Below are positions 1 through 8,830 of a DNA stretch of 64,000 nt, in pieces. A program made the position numbers and the translations under genes. The stretch's first letter is position 1. Every line of letters starts with the position of its first letter. The notes below the pieces were generated by a model, which was not told the origin of the DNA, searched no databases, and saw only the letters and a list, made by a program, of their open reading frames with translations. The DNA comes from Hippopus hippopus (lineage: Eukaryota; Mollusca; Bivalvia; Cardiida; Cardiidae): NCBI GenBank assembly GCA_946811185.2, contig OX328107.1, positions 11,559,565 through 11,623,564 on the forward strand, in the 5' to 3' direction.

Positions 1-1
1 A

Positions 2-604
2 AATCAAAGTGGTTTAACTCTACATAAAAATAAATACTGTCCTGTTAAGAATAAAGATATCGCAAAGGAAGATAAAACGCGTTTAGGTAAAGATTTAATT
101 CTTTACCACACTGAAGGTATAAATAAAGCTAATGTAGCGGAAAGATTCATTAAAACTTTTAAAGGAAAGATGTGGAAATATATGACTAACAATAATACTT
201 TAAGAGTAATAGAAGCAATACCCGATTTAGTAGAGGAATATAACAACACGGTTCATTCTACTATTAAAATGACACCAGTTGAAGCTAGTAAACCGGGAAA
301 TCGTGATAAAGTTTATAACACTGCTTACAAAATAGAACCTAAACCTAAAGAAGAAATCGAGAAAGAAATAAAGAAGATAGGAATTAAAGAAGGAGATCGT
401 GTTAGAGTAGCTAAAACGAAGAAACCTGGTGAGAAAGGTTATACTGCTAACTGGTCTTTAGAAATATTTAAAGTAAAAGAAGTTAAAAAGACCGATCCAA
501 TTACTTTTATTTTACAAGACGGAAAGGATCACATAATTAAAGGTTCATTTTATAAAGAAGAATTACAAAAGACTGAATACGATATCACCGTAGAAATGGG
601 GTAG
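2..604 (+). CDS. Polinton integrase, C-terminal part (5' end outside window)
   Basis: The frame is open from base 2, so the gene enters from outside the window. The visible part holds the last catalytic region of a retrovirus-type (rve) integrase, with glutamate in the motif NVAERF, then IPDLVEEYNNT and a lysine-rich basic domain. It matches the integrase ends of elements 2 and 3. Such enzymes insert the element DNA into host chromosomes. The frame stops at a TAG (602-604) just after EMG and continues open in the same frame through a lysine/arginine-rich linker into the protease gene. Unlike element 2, no chromodomain is visible; the basic linker takes its place. Confidence 0.85.
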   Translation, partial: NQSGLTLHKNKYCPVKNKDIAKEDKTRLGKDLILYHTEGINKANVAERFIKTFKGKMWKYMTNNNTLRVIEAIPDLVEEYNNTVHSTIKMTPVEASKPGNRDKVYNTAYKIEPKPKEEIEKEIKKIGIKEGDRVRVAKTKKPGEKGYTANWSLEIFKVKEVKKTDPITFILQDGKDHIIKGSFYKEELQKTEYDITVEMG

Positions 605-739
605 AAAGAACCGAGAATTAAACAAAACGTTTTAATCGGTGTTGAAGACGTAGCTAAGGAAGCAGAAAGACAAAGTAAAAAGAAAAAGAAACAAAGAGAA
701 CGAAAGAAACGAGAGAAAGAAAAGGAAAAAGCACCATCT

Positions 740-1198
740 ATGAAAGGTGGAAATATAAGCAATGATGAAAAGATGAAAAAAGTAATTAATTTACCCGATA
801 AAGTACTATCTAATTTCGATTTAGAAGAAGCTTGTAATCATTTACCCGGATGGAGAGGAGTTTATTCGAGAGATAAATTACCTAACAAACCTTTTATGAA
901 AGAATGCGGTATTTTAAACTTAGATGATTCAAAAGGAAAAGGAACTCATTGGGTTGCGTGGTATAAAAATAAAAATACGAATTATTATTTCGATAGCTAC
1001 GGTATTCAACCTCCAACCGAGATAATTGATTATCTCGTAACACCGATATATTATAATTCGGATCAAATACAAGAAGGAAATACTTTTATTTGCGGTCATT
1101 TATGCGTTTATGTGTTACACACGCTTTCTGAGGGAATAGATTTAGAGCTCATTGTTTCTCATTTAATGAAAATGAGAAATGAATTAAACAAGGTTTAA
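740..1198 (+). CDS. adenain-like cysteine protease (virion maturation)
   Basis: The protein is 152 residues and belongs to the adenovirus protease/Ulp1-like family. The active-site blocks are visible in order: histidine in GTHWVAWY, aspartate in YYFDSYGIQPP, and cysteine in FICGHLCVYVL. Family knowledge says it cleaves capsid precursor proteins during virion maturation. The ATG at 740 follows a 45-codon linker that is in the same frame as the upstream integrase and separated from it by one TAG. Protein may therefore start at 740 or be made as a fusion by stop readthrough. The homologues at 53553 and 62386 start as separate genes. It converges on the fibre gene. Confidence 0.9.
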   Translation: MKGGNISNDEKMKKVINLPDKVLSNFDLEEACNHLPGWRGVYSRDKLPNKPFMKECGILNLDDSKGKGTHWVAWYKNKNTNYYFDSYGIQPPTEIIDYLVTPIYYNSDQIQEGNTFICGHLCVYVLHTLSEGIDLELIVSHLMKMRNELNKV

Positions 1199-1221
1199 GT
1201 ACATATACCTATAAGAGCGTC

Positions 1222-3323
1222 TTAGTGTTGTACTCTAAAATATATCTCTCCGTAGGTCGAGGGAAGATATATATATATATATTTTTTTTTAATATCTATT
1301 TCTAATACAAATGTGATTGCTCCTTTAACGGCATCAGTCATATCTACTTTTGAAGAAACACCTAATTCATCACCCGCGCTAAATGTTATATCATATAATG
1401 ATAATATGTCTAAATCGTATGGGAATGAAAATGGTACGCCCTCTCCCCCTTTTTTAGTAAGTTGAAAATCAAGTTCACCTAAAGTATATTCTCGTTTCTC
1501 TACTCTCCCGTCATTCGAAAAAGTATAAGAATTATAAAATTCCGGTTTTGTTTTTATTACTCTACCATTTATCGGCATTATAAAAGTTTCTTTACCATCA
1601 TAAAATTTAAGTTTGTCATCGACAGAAAGGCTACCTGTATGCTCGCACCAAATGACTATATGATGTTTAGAAAAATATCCTCTTTCATCTATATTTTTTT
1701 TAACTTCTTCCGTAACTTTTTTTACATTTTTTTCGACTAGATCATCCACGTACTTTCTATTTACCGCGTCATTTTTACTAGTAAATCCCGTTTGATATAA
1801 TCCGATTCTATTCGCTGTAGCCAATTCGCCTTTCGCTACGTAGTTAGGATTACCGCTTAATAATACGGCTACTTCGTTCCCCGCTAAATCTGTTACGACA
1901 TTCGTTTTAGTCCAAGCTTTGTCTTTTTCTACTTCATCATCTACGTATTGTTTGGTAGTGACTTCATTATTATTTACGGGTCGTTTAACATTTCTAATTT
2001 CGTTAAAATTCATATTTAGATACCCTCCGATAACATTATATCCTCCATTCTCTTTCACCAAAGGTTCATCGGTTATTATGTCTTCAACAACCCTATCTAC
2101 ATAAGCTTTGTTTACCGGTTGAAATTCCGTTATAGGAGCCGGAACGTTTTCGATCTTGTGAAAACCCATGTCTATGTCTGTACTAGCTCTATAATACCCA
2201 TTTTGTTTTATAAATACGCCTTCTTTAGAAACGGCTACATCCCCTCCAGCGATACCTCTAATAGCATCATCTACGTATTGTTTGGTAGCCGCATCATCCG
2301 GTTTTTCCAAATCCTTTTCCTCCTTGATTTTTCTCGTTATAGTTTCGTCTACGTATCTCTTGTTAGCCGGTTCACTATCTTGAACTGGATCTCTTACACC
2401 TGTTATCCTTCTCTTTCGCATGAATATAGCCCCCTTTGCTTCATAACCAGATGGAACTCTAGGAGAAAATGCCGTATAACTCAGAGGAACAGCATCAACG
2501 GGTTCGTTAGGAAATCGTATATTAGTCATAGTATACGAATCCAGCATATCGAAGTCTCCGGATGATTCGAATTTATCGTCATCCGTTTTTACCAATATCC
2601 TATCCGATTTAGAAAGATCGTCGATAGCTTTTATCGTAGCCTTTTCAATAGTATCATCTACATACTTTTTGTTAGAAGCATCTTGTTCTTCGGAAGGTAG
2701 CGGTAATTCTTTTAGAGGTAAATTTCTCATACGAATCTTTTGCTCGAATATGCTTCATCGTTTCTAACATCGAAGACATCGGTACTTCCCGCTACACTAT
2801 CTACGTATTCTTTGTTAGCGACATCTTTATCATCTTGAGGAGTAGCGATATCCATGATACGAAAATCTCTCATTCGAATAACGTTCTTCGCTCGAAACTC
2901 TTGATTTTGAAAAATAAATGGCTGGTTTCTAGTCACTTTTCTTTCTAATTCCACTTTAACTGTATCAACATACACACGATTTACAGCGTCTCCTTCTTTA
3001 ATAGGAGTAGGTAAGTTTTCTATCTTATGACTATTTTGAAAATCCAAAGATCCTTTTACCAAAAAAGCTCCATTCGCTTTTCCTCCTATAACCCCGGTTC
3101 CCTTAGTATTATCGACATAAGCCTTATTTACTGCATCATCATCGTTAGTTGGTTCTTCTAAATTTTTAATTCTATTACCACCCATATCTAAACTTCCTAT
3201 CATTTCACTAGGTCCATCCTTTCTAACGAAGTTATCGTTAGCGAAAGTTATACTGATTCCATCTCCTTCTCCTTTTCCCGTTCTTACTAATTTATTGTGT
3301 ATAGCGAACTTATTTACGGACAT
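1222..3323 (-). pseudogene. fibre protein with YVD repeats, split by a frameshift
   Basis: Two overlapping minus-strand frames (2727-3323 and 1222-2730) together form one gene like the fibres of elements 2 and 3. The start MSVNKFA at 3323 is chosen because it matches MPVNKFGRM in the other copies. The protein is built of about nine ~50-residue units, each ending in a motif such as DAVNKAYVDN or ATKQYVDD, with a GGY...LNM..N.I.N stretch between them. This motif style is known from phage tail fibres. The C-terminal ~130 residues are non-repetitive and could be a receptor-binding head. Continuity of the repeat unit across 2727-2730 argues for an indel rather than two genes. Confidence 0.8.
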
Positions 3324-3348
3324 TTTATTATATAATGATATAATAAAA

Positions 3349-4074
3349 ATGAAAAGTTTACAGTTAACAGTTAGTGGTAAATCCACAGATTTCACTACGT
3401 ATTTTAATCCTTCAATCGATCTTGAGGTACCGTGTGAAATGGCGTTAATTAACCTAGAAACTTACTATTCTTTTCCTAATATTCACGAAGGTAATAACGT
3501 TTTTAAATATTCAAAAGATGGAGGAGTCAATTGGAAAAGACTTGTGATTCCTAAAGGTAGTTATGACATAGTTGATATTTATAGAGTAATGACTCTTTTT
3601 ATGCAAGAAAATGGGGATTACGATGAAATTAACGATGAATATCCTATAAAGCTTCAAGCTAATTTAAATACTCTTCAAGCCGTTTTTTCGATCGAACGAG
3701 GTTATCAGATTAATTTAGCTGGGAGGAGATCTATAGCTAGTGTATTAGGATTTAACCGGGAAATGTATAAAGAAGGATATCATAGAAGTCAAAATATAGT
3801 TAATATTTTAAGCGTTAATGCGATTAGCGTTTCAGCTAATATTATTAGCGGTAGTTATACAAACGGTTTACCTTCTAATTCAATCTATTCATTCTTTCCT
3901 GCTAGTGAACCGGGTTATAAAATTATAGAAACTCCTCATTTACCCGTATACCTACCTGTATTTACACAGAATATTAGCGATTTAAACATTAAACTTACGG
4001 ATCAAGATGGAAATCTATTAGATTTAAGAGGAGAGAATGTTACTATACGTTTTCATATTCGTGAGATAAGATAA
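3349..4074 (+). CDS. penton-like minor capsid protein
   Basis: The protein is 241 residues from the ATG at 3349, which sits after ATAATAAAA; an upstream ATG at 3295 lies inside the fibre 5' end. It aligns over its whole length with 50151-50924. Shared blocks are NLETYYSFPNI, PxGSYDxVDI, NIVNILSVN, SGSYTNG, IYSFFP..PGYKIIE and TDQDGNLLDLRGEN near the end. This is the pattern of Polinton minor capsid (penton, single jelly roll) proteins, which sit at capsid vertices. The reading frame is intact. It is divergent from the fibre with only 25 bp between the starts. Confidence 0.85.
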   Translation: MKSLQLTVSGKSTDFTTYFNPSIDLEVPCEMALINLETYYSFPNIHEGNNVFKYSKDGGVNWKRLVIPKGSYDIVDIYRVMTLFMQENGDYDEINDEYPIKLQANLNTLQAVFSIERGYQINLAGRRSIASVLGFNREMYKEGYHRSQNIVNILSVNAISVSANIISGSYTNGLPSNSIYSFFPASEPGYKIIETPHLPVYLPVFTQNISDLNIKLTDQDGNLLDLRGENVTIRFHIREIR

Positions 4075-4098
4075 ATAATATTATATTTTCTATTTAAA

Positions 4099-4615
4099 AT
4101 GAGTAAATATGAAATTAGAAAGATTAAACTAACCGATTCACAAAAGGAAAAATTAGCTAAAGACGCGGAACACGGATGTCAAAGTAGCGTAAGATTAACT
4201 TATAAAGATATAGACGAAGGAGATATAGATTTTGCCTTTTCCGTAGCTCAAGCTCGTAAATTAGATAAAGCTCGTGAAATGAAGAAAGGAGTACAATTAC
4301 AGATATCTAAAAAAGTTTTAAAATATAACCAAAAGTTACAGAGTGAAAGTCAAGAAGGAGGATTTTTACTCTAGTACCGGGGTAAGTAAGGTTTTAGGTA
4401 ACGGATTATATCTTAAAAGAGGTGGAGATGTTACTCAGATAGAAACCGATGGAGAAGGTTTGCTTTTAAAGCCTTATAAAGGTAGAGGATTAGAACAGTA
4501 TGGAGATGGTTTGTTTTTAAGACATAGAGATGGTAAAATTTACGACGGAAGAGGATTATTACTAGGAGAAAATTCTCCGTTTAAAAATATACCGATATTA
4601 GGCGCTCTACTATAA
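4099..4615 (+). pseudogene. pX-like capsid-associated protein, frameshifted with internal deletion
   Basis: Two overlapping frames (4099-4374 and 4343-4615) correspond to one gene of element 2 (49543-50127). The first gives the N-terminal half, with TDSQKEKL and a QARKLDKA helix, up to EGGFLL. The second gives the glycine-rich tail with the repeats GNGLYLKRGG, GDGLFLRHRDG and the end SPFKNIPILGALL. The hydrophobic segment that lies between these in element 2 (GLAARALPMLAKTVLPALGV region) is missing. In adintovirus-type elements such small proteins are thought to be core or membrane-active virion components; that role is inference here. Confidence 0.7.
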
Positions 4616-4639
4616 TTAATATATTACTCTTCTTATAAA

Positions 4640-5011
4640 ATGAGTAGTAATATTATAGAAAACAAAGGTAGACATAAGCAAGTTAAAACTATATCTTGGC
4701 AACCAGATTTAAAAGTTACTTATCCTCCCGTAAAAAAAAATTTAACTAATTGGAAAATTTTTACTCAATTCGATATTAAACTTCCTTCTAAAGAAGGAAG
4801 AAGAGTCTCTTTAGGTTTTGGTTTTAATAAAAGTAAAGGTATTATATGCGCTACTATTTGTAACGAGTGGCGAGGACAAATTGGTATTATAAACGGTATA
4901 ATCACTGAAAATCGTGTTAACGATATACTGATATATATGTATAACTTTTCTACTAATCTAATTACGATTCCTGCCGGTAAGTTAATAGTTAATTTAGATT
5001 ATTCGGTTTAG
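4640..5011 (+). CDS. small conserved protein, possible dUTPase-like fold
   Basis: The protein is 123 residues, with an intact frame and a start directly after CTTATAAA. It aligns with 49143-49520 throughout (WQPDLKVTYPPVK, SLGFGF, then INGIITENRVNDI, YNFS, IPAGKL). The last third resembles the beta-strand pattern of dUTPase motif 3 and the following strands (G-x-I-D...N...I..G..I..L). The uracil-binding and catalytic motifs of true dUTPases are not seen. It may be a structural or regulatory protein with that fold. The fold call is weak inference; conservation between two diverged elements is directly visible. Confidence 0.65.
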   Translation: MSSNIIENKGRHKQVKTISWQPDLKVTYPPVKKNLTNWKIFTQFDIKLPSKEGRRVSLGFGFNKSKGIICATICNEWRGQIGIINGIITENRVNDILIYMYNFSTNLITIPAGKLIVNLDYSV

Positions 5012-5039
5012 TTATAGAAAAAAATCTTATAATAATAAA

Positions 5040-5711
5040 ATGGTAGATATTGATGATAAAGGAAGTAAGATTTATCCTAGTTTACACACAAACACAGAAA
5101 GACCAAATCCATCGGCACCTGCTATTGAGATGGAAGATATGGATTCTGGTCACGTATATAGGTTAAAAAAAATATCCGAAGTACGAGAGTATCTCGAAAA
5201 GGAAATAAAAGAAAGAGAAGCTCTATCAAAGAAATATTTTAGAGCCGCGAGAATCGTCGACAACGCGGACACGGTTTTAATCACGGTAACCATGGCTTCG
5301 GGAGTAGGTGGAATCGGTTTACTATCTACCGTCGTAGCTATTCCGGCCGTAATAGCGTTAGAAGTATCGGCCGCGGTAACCGGGCTTCTTTCGTTAGTAG
5401 GTAAATACGCCGTAAGAAATACGAGAACTAAGGCGGAAAAGCACCAAAAGATTCGACAAATAGCCGATGCTAAGCTCGATACGATCGCTTCGCATATATC
5501 GAAGGCTTTAATCGATAATTATATATCGGACGAAGAGTTTAAACTTATTATGGAAGAACAAGAGAAGTATAAGGAAATGAAAAACGAGATAAGAACGAAA
5601 ATTAAGAAGAAGATATCTACCGAAAACGAAGAAAGTTTAATAGAAAGGGGGAGACAAGAAGCGCCTGAATCCTTTCGGAGGTTGGTTGAAAAGAATCGCT
5701 CATCGAATTAG
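5040..5711 (+). CDS. highly conserved hydrophobic protein of unknown function
   Basis: The protein is 223 residues. A charged helical N-terminal part (KISEVREYLEKEI) is followed by a hydrophobic core at about residues 80-125 (TMASGVGGIGLLSTVVAIP, then VSAAVTGLLSLVGKYAV), likely one or two membrane segments. A long basic/acidic helical tail ends in SFRRLVEKN. Identity to 48433-49110 is roughly 80% by eye, far above that of the capsid genes. A 26-base stretch at the 3' end is the same in both elements. Local GC is higher than in neighbouring genes. A hairpin follows the stop. The function is unknown; a membrane-active or lysis role is possible. Confidence 0.85.
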   Translation: MVDIDDKGSKIYPSLHTNTERPNPSAPAIEMEDMDSGHVYRLKKISEVREYLEKEIKEREALSKKYFRAARIVDNADTVLITVTMASGVGGIGLLSTVVAIPAVIALEVSAAVTGLLSLVGKYAVRNTRTKAEKHQKIRQIADAKLDTIASHISKALIDNYISDEEFKLIMEEQEKYKEMKNEIRTKIKKKISTENEESLIERGRQEAPESFRRLVEKNRSSN

Positions 5712-5763
5712 ATTTAAACCTCCTAGATGTAGATATACTTGCTTTTGTGAAATAACTAACGAA

Positions 5764-5802
5764 TATTAATATATATGCTATCTCAAGGTATATATATTAA
5801 TA
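5764..5802. terminator. AT-rich hairpin at gene end
   Basis: The 13-base arms TATTAATATATAT and ATATATATTAATA pair perfectly around a 13-base loop. The hairpin lies 53 bases after the stop of the 223-residue gene and is preceded by CTTTTGTGAAATA. The same arrangement occurs after the homologous gene at 48340-48378 and after the MCP at 8790-8828, which supports a 3'-end or termination role. Confidence 0.6.
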
Positions 5803-5981
5803 GGTCCGGTTTTTCCTAGGGTAGGCCCGGTTTTTCCTAGGGTAGGCCCGGTATTTCCTAGGGTAGGCCCGGTTTTTCCTAGGGTAGGCCCGGTTTTTCC
5901 TGGGGTAGGCCCGGTTTTTCCTAGGGTAGGCCCGGTTTTTCCTGGGGTAGGCCCGGTTTTTCCTGGGGTAGGCCCGGTTTT
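5802..5981. repeat. 21-bp GC-rich tandem repeat (8.5 copies)
   Basis: The unit AGGCCCGGTTTTTCCTAGGG plus T (21 bp) is repeated eight times plus a partial copy, with only A/G or T/A variants. It fills the gap between the hairpin and the start region of the next gene (ATG at 6001). Its base composition differs sharply from the AT-rich surroundings. No such repeat is present at the matching place in element 2 (48235-48339). Confidence 0.95.
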
Positions 5982-6000
5982 ATTTTCTTTCGATAATAAA

Positions 6001-7044
6001 ATGTCGTTTTATAAGATAGAAGATCCCTCAAAAAGGGATGAAAGAATTATGGAGTTTCTCGCTATGAAAAATAGAATTAGAGTAAGAGACTCCGCCGAAG
6101 AAATGGATAAAGAACGGTTTGAACAGAATTTAAATAAAATTTTTAAACCTATAACCTAAGAAAGTAGAAAAATCAGAAAAAAGATAGAGGCTTTACCACT
6201 CTCAATTACTCAAGCTTTACCCGCTTTACCCACTTTACCGCTTGCTGCTCCGGTTGCTGTTCCTGCTCCGGTTGATGATGCTCCTACTCTGGATGAAGAA
6301 GAAGATGAAGCAAATAAGAAATCATTACAAGCTTATTTTTTCAAGGGAGATTTACCTAAAGAGATAACTCGTACAAATGAAGGTAAATATTATATAAATA
6401 ATAATGAAATTAGACTTAATCATGAAACCTATGATGTTGAATTTATGGGAGAAACGTATAAAAATAGACCAAATCTTTTTTATCTCATTACAGGAGATGG
6501 TACCGGTGAAGATTTTAAAGTTGCTTTAAAAGATAAGGATGCATTTGAGGATTATGCGAAGATTATTGTAAAGAGCGAGGTATTACATCGAAAAGGTAAC
6601 TATAAAAGCCCTTACTCCAATTCATCAATAGCTAGTGATCAATACGCTAAATACAAAGGAAATATTCTTCAAAAAATTTGGTTTAATAGATTTGAATATA
6701 TGTCTCCTGAAATGTTAAACGATCCGGAAGTACAAAAACAAATGGTTAGTTCTCATAAAAGAATAGAAAGAAATAGTAAAATAGTAGAAATTTCAGAAAA
6801 AACGAAAAAACTTCTTAATGATGCCGCTTCATCCACCTCAGGCACCGGTTTAAAGAAAACTTCCGATACTATAGTTATACCGAAAGATGTTATGGCTTTG
6901 GGTGATAGACTTAGGCTTTTATGGGCAAGTAAAAAATCGAAGCATTCGAACGTTAGAAACGAAATAGCATCTATATGCGATGAGTTAATGAGACAAAATG
7001 CTATAGAATCGGATCAATACGATACTATTATGCGAGAATTATAA
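6001..7044 (+). pseudogene. conserved Polinton virion-block protein, interrupted by TAA
   Basis: One frame from the ATG at 6001 to 7044 carries a single internal TAA at 6157-6159 and aligns with the intact 296-residue protein at 47344-48234. The N-terminal block (MSFYKIEDPSKRD) and the C-terminal block (VIPKDV..LGDRLRLL.ASK...VRNEI.SICDEL.RQ) are shared, as is a proline/alanine-rich linker in the middle. The stop falls right after FKPIT, which is followed by ETQK in element 2. The start sits after CGATAATAAA. The function is unknown; position and co-linearity suggest a minor virion or core protein. Confidence 0.75.
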
Positions 7045-7062
7045 TTTTTCTATTATAAAAGA

Positions 7063-7434
7063 ATGTTAATAACTACGAACCAAGAAGGATATGAATCTAA
7101 TTATGTATACGGCGGTGCGAACTTCTTTGGATCACTCGCTGATCTTGCCGGTAAATTAATCTCATCTACAGCCGCACAAACTGCTAAAAAAGCCGCTAAA
7201 TCTTCGGCGGAACAAATTATTAAAAATGTTGGTAAAGCAGCGGTACAAAAGACTGGTGAAGAAGCAGGTAAAATAGTTAAAAGTAAAATAGGACAAATGC
7301 TAGCGGGTAAACCTAGTGTAGGGAAAACTTCAAGCGTTCCTTTAGCTAATAAGATAATTGTTGATACTCCTATAACAGGATTAAAATTAACTTCATCAAC
7401 GGGTTTAAGAAGCGGATTAAGTAGCGGATTATAA
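7063..7434 (+). CDS. small Ala/Lys-rich protein, possible core or pVI/pVII-like
   Basis: The protein is 123 residues with an intact frame, starting after TCTATTATAAAAGA. It begins with a YGGANFF motif, then an alanine/lysine-rich helical region (TAKKAAKSSAEQIIK, VGKAAVQKTGEEAGK), and ends in a serine/glycine-rich tail (LRSGLSSGL). The counterpart at 46938-47336 has YSYGGSGIFDSVANFL and a similar basic helical body at the same place, upstream of the MCP. Such composition fits DNA-binding core or membrane-disrupting virion proteins. The exact role is not visible. Confidence 0.65.
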   Translation: MLITTNQEGYESNYVYGGANFFGSLADLAGKLISSTAAQTAKKAAKSSAEQIIKNVGKAAVQKTGEEAGKIVKSKIGQMLAGKPSVGKTSSVPLANKIIVDTPITGLKLTSSTGLRSGLSSGL

Positions 7435-7457
7435 GAAATAATCTTTCTTAATTAAAC

Positions 7458-8747
7458 ATGAGTCAGAACGGAAGAATATTAGAATGGGAAACAGATGTTG
7501 CTTTTGATGAAAGTATCGAGAAATATCAATTTAGAAGGTATGTACCCGATGTGGCAGCTAATCAACTAAATCAAGCCGGTGAAATTAGGTTCGCTATTGA
7601 AAGTCAAAACATCTTTACTCATCCTCATGGAAATTATTTATATTTTAGAGGTAACCTACAAAAAAAAGATATTCCGGTCGGAGGAGGAGCAGCAGATTTA
7701 CCTTACGATGCAAATACAGAAATTACTATAATAAACAACGGATTAATGTTTCTTTTTAGTCGAATTAGGTATATACTTTTGGGACAAGATGTTGAAAATA
7801 TACAAAATCCTGGTCAAGCTACTACGATGTTAGGATTGTTAAAATATCCGGATGATTTTAGCAAATCTTCGGGTTTAAATCAATGCTGGCTTAAAGATGA
7901 AGGAGCAGGTAATTTCGGAAATACAAATAGAAGTGGAATGCAAAGAAGAGACTTTATATTAAGTGATCGAGGTAATTTTTCTTTTATGGTTCCTCTTTCC
8001 CATATTTTTGGTTTTTGTGAAGATTATAATAGAGTATTATATGGTGTTAAACAAGAGTTAATATTATCTAGGCTGGGTAATGACTCTGCTGCAATTTATA
8101 GAGGAGCTGGTGTGGATGATGGAGCAATACGATTAAGTGAGCTTTCTTGGTTCGTTCCTATTGTAATACCATCCGATGAAAGTAAGTTTATGTTATATAA
8201 AATGATAGAAGATAAATCAGTTTTACAAGTTGGTTTTAATTCTAGATCTTGTCAACATCCCGTAGTAGATCAATCAACTGATTGGACTTGGCGATTGGCT
8301 GCTAAACAAACTGCCGAACGACCTAGGTATATAATTTTAGGCTTTCAACCAACTAATATCACACAACAAGAAAACACGGCTATATTTACGGACAATGGAA
8401 ATTATAGTAGAGTAACTAATGCTATGGTTTATGTAAATGGAGAAAGATATCCAGAGACAGATTATCACCTTGATTTCCAACATTATGATTATGCTAGAGC
8501 TTTTGCGGATGCAGCTAATTTCAGAGCTCAAAGTATGGGGATTGGAAGGTATTTAGCTAATTCGAATATTAATCCGGTTGATTATAAAAGGCTTTATCCT
8601 TTGTTTGTTGTTAACGTGTCTAAACAAAGTGAGAAGTTAAGAAGTAGTGTATTGGATCTTCAAATTAGAGTAATGTTTAGTGAAGCACCAGCAGCTAATA
8701 ACCTAAGAGCTTATGTTGTGATGTTAAGCGATAAGGTTATGTCTTAA
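7458..8747 (+). CDS. Polinton major capsid protein (double jelly roll type)
   Basis: The protein is 429 residues and the frame is intact. Conserved Polinton MCP blocks are present: ESQNIFTHP, NNGLMFLFSRIRY, QNPGQATTMLGLLKYPDDFS, SGLNQCW, FMVPLSHIFGFCEDY, TWRLA, GFQPTN, a DYHLDF region and the final SVLDLQIRVMF. The family forms the double-jelly-roll capsomers of Polinton/adintovirus capsids. Length is in the lower range for this family. The homologue at 45182-46484 is broken, so this is the best-preserved capsid gene in the window. The hairpin at 8790 follows. A convergent accessory gene lies beyond. Confidence 0.92.
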   Translation: MSQNGRILEWETDVAFDESIEKYQFRRYVPDVAANQLNQAGEIRFAIESQNIFTHPHGNYLYFRGNLQKKDIPVGGGAADLPYDANTEITIINNGLMFLFSRIRYILLGQDVENIQNPGQATTMLGLLKYPDDFSKSSGLNQCWLKDEGAGNFGNTNRSGMQRRDFILSDRGNFSFMVPLSHIFGFCEDYNRVLYGVKQELILSRLGNDSAAIYRGAGVDDGAIRLSELSWFVPIVIPSDESKFMLYKMIEDKSVLQVGFNSRSCQHPVVDQSTDWTWRLAAKQTAERPRYIILGFQPTNITQQENTAIFTDNGNYSRVTNAMVYVNGERYPETDYHLDFQHYDYARAFADAANFRAQSMGIGRYLANSNINPVDYKRLYPLFVVNVSKQSEKLRSSVLDLQIRVMFSEAPAANNLRAYVVMLSDKVMS

Positions 8748-8789
8748 CAAGGAGACGGTAAAGATCTCGCTTTTGTAAAGTAATTGTAA

Positions 8790-8828
8790 ATATATAATAT
8801 ACAATTCATCAAGATGTATATTATATAT
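8790..8828. terminator. AT-rich hairpin between MCP and convergent gene
   Basis: Perfect 14-base arms ATATATAATATACA and TGTATATTATATAT enclose an 11-base loop. The hairpin lies 42 bases after the MCP stop and overlaps the last bases of the minus-strand gene ending at 8831. The motif CTTTTGTAAAGTAA precedes it, similar to the one before the hairpin at 5764. Confidence 0.6.
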
Positions 8829-8830
8829 GA

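Noticed and set aside
2727..2730. Programmed frameshift between the two fibre frames of element 1
   Set aside because: No classic slippery heptamer is evident, and the many other indels in the element make simple decay more likely.
602..6159. Reassignment of TAA/TAG as sense codons in the Polintons
   Set aside because: In-frame stops at 602, 6157, 43398, 45578 and 49684 line up with different residues in other copies (for example K and E), normal stops are used elsewhere, and frameshifts accompany them.
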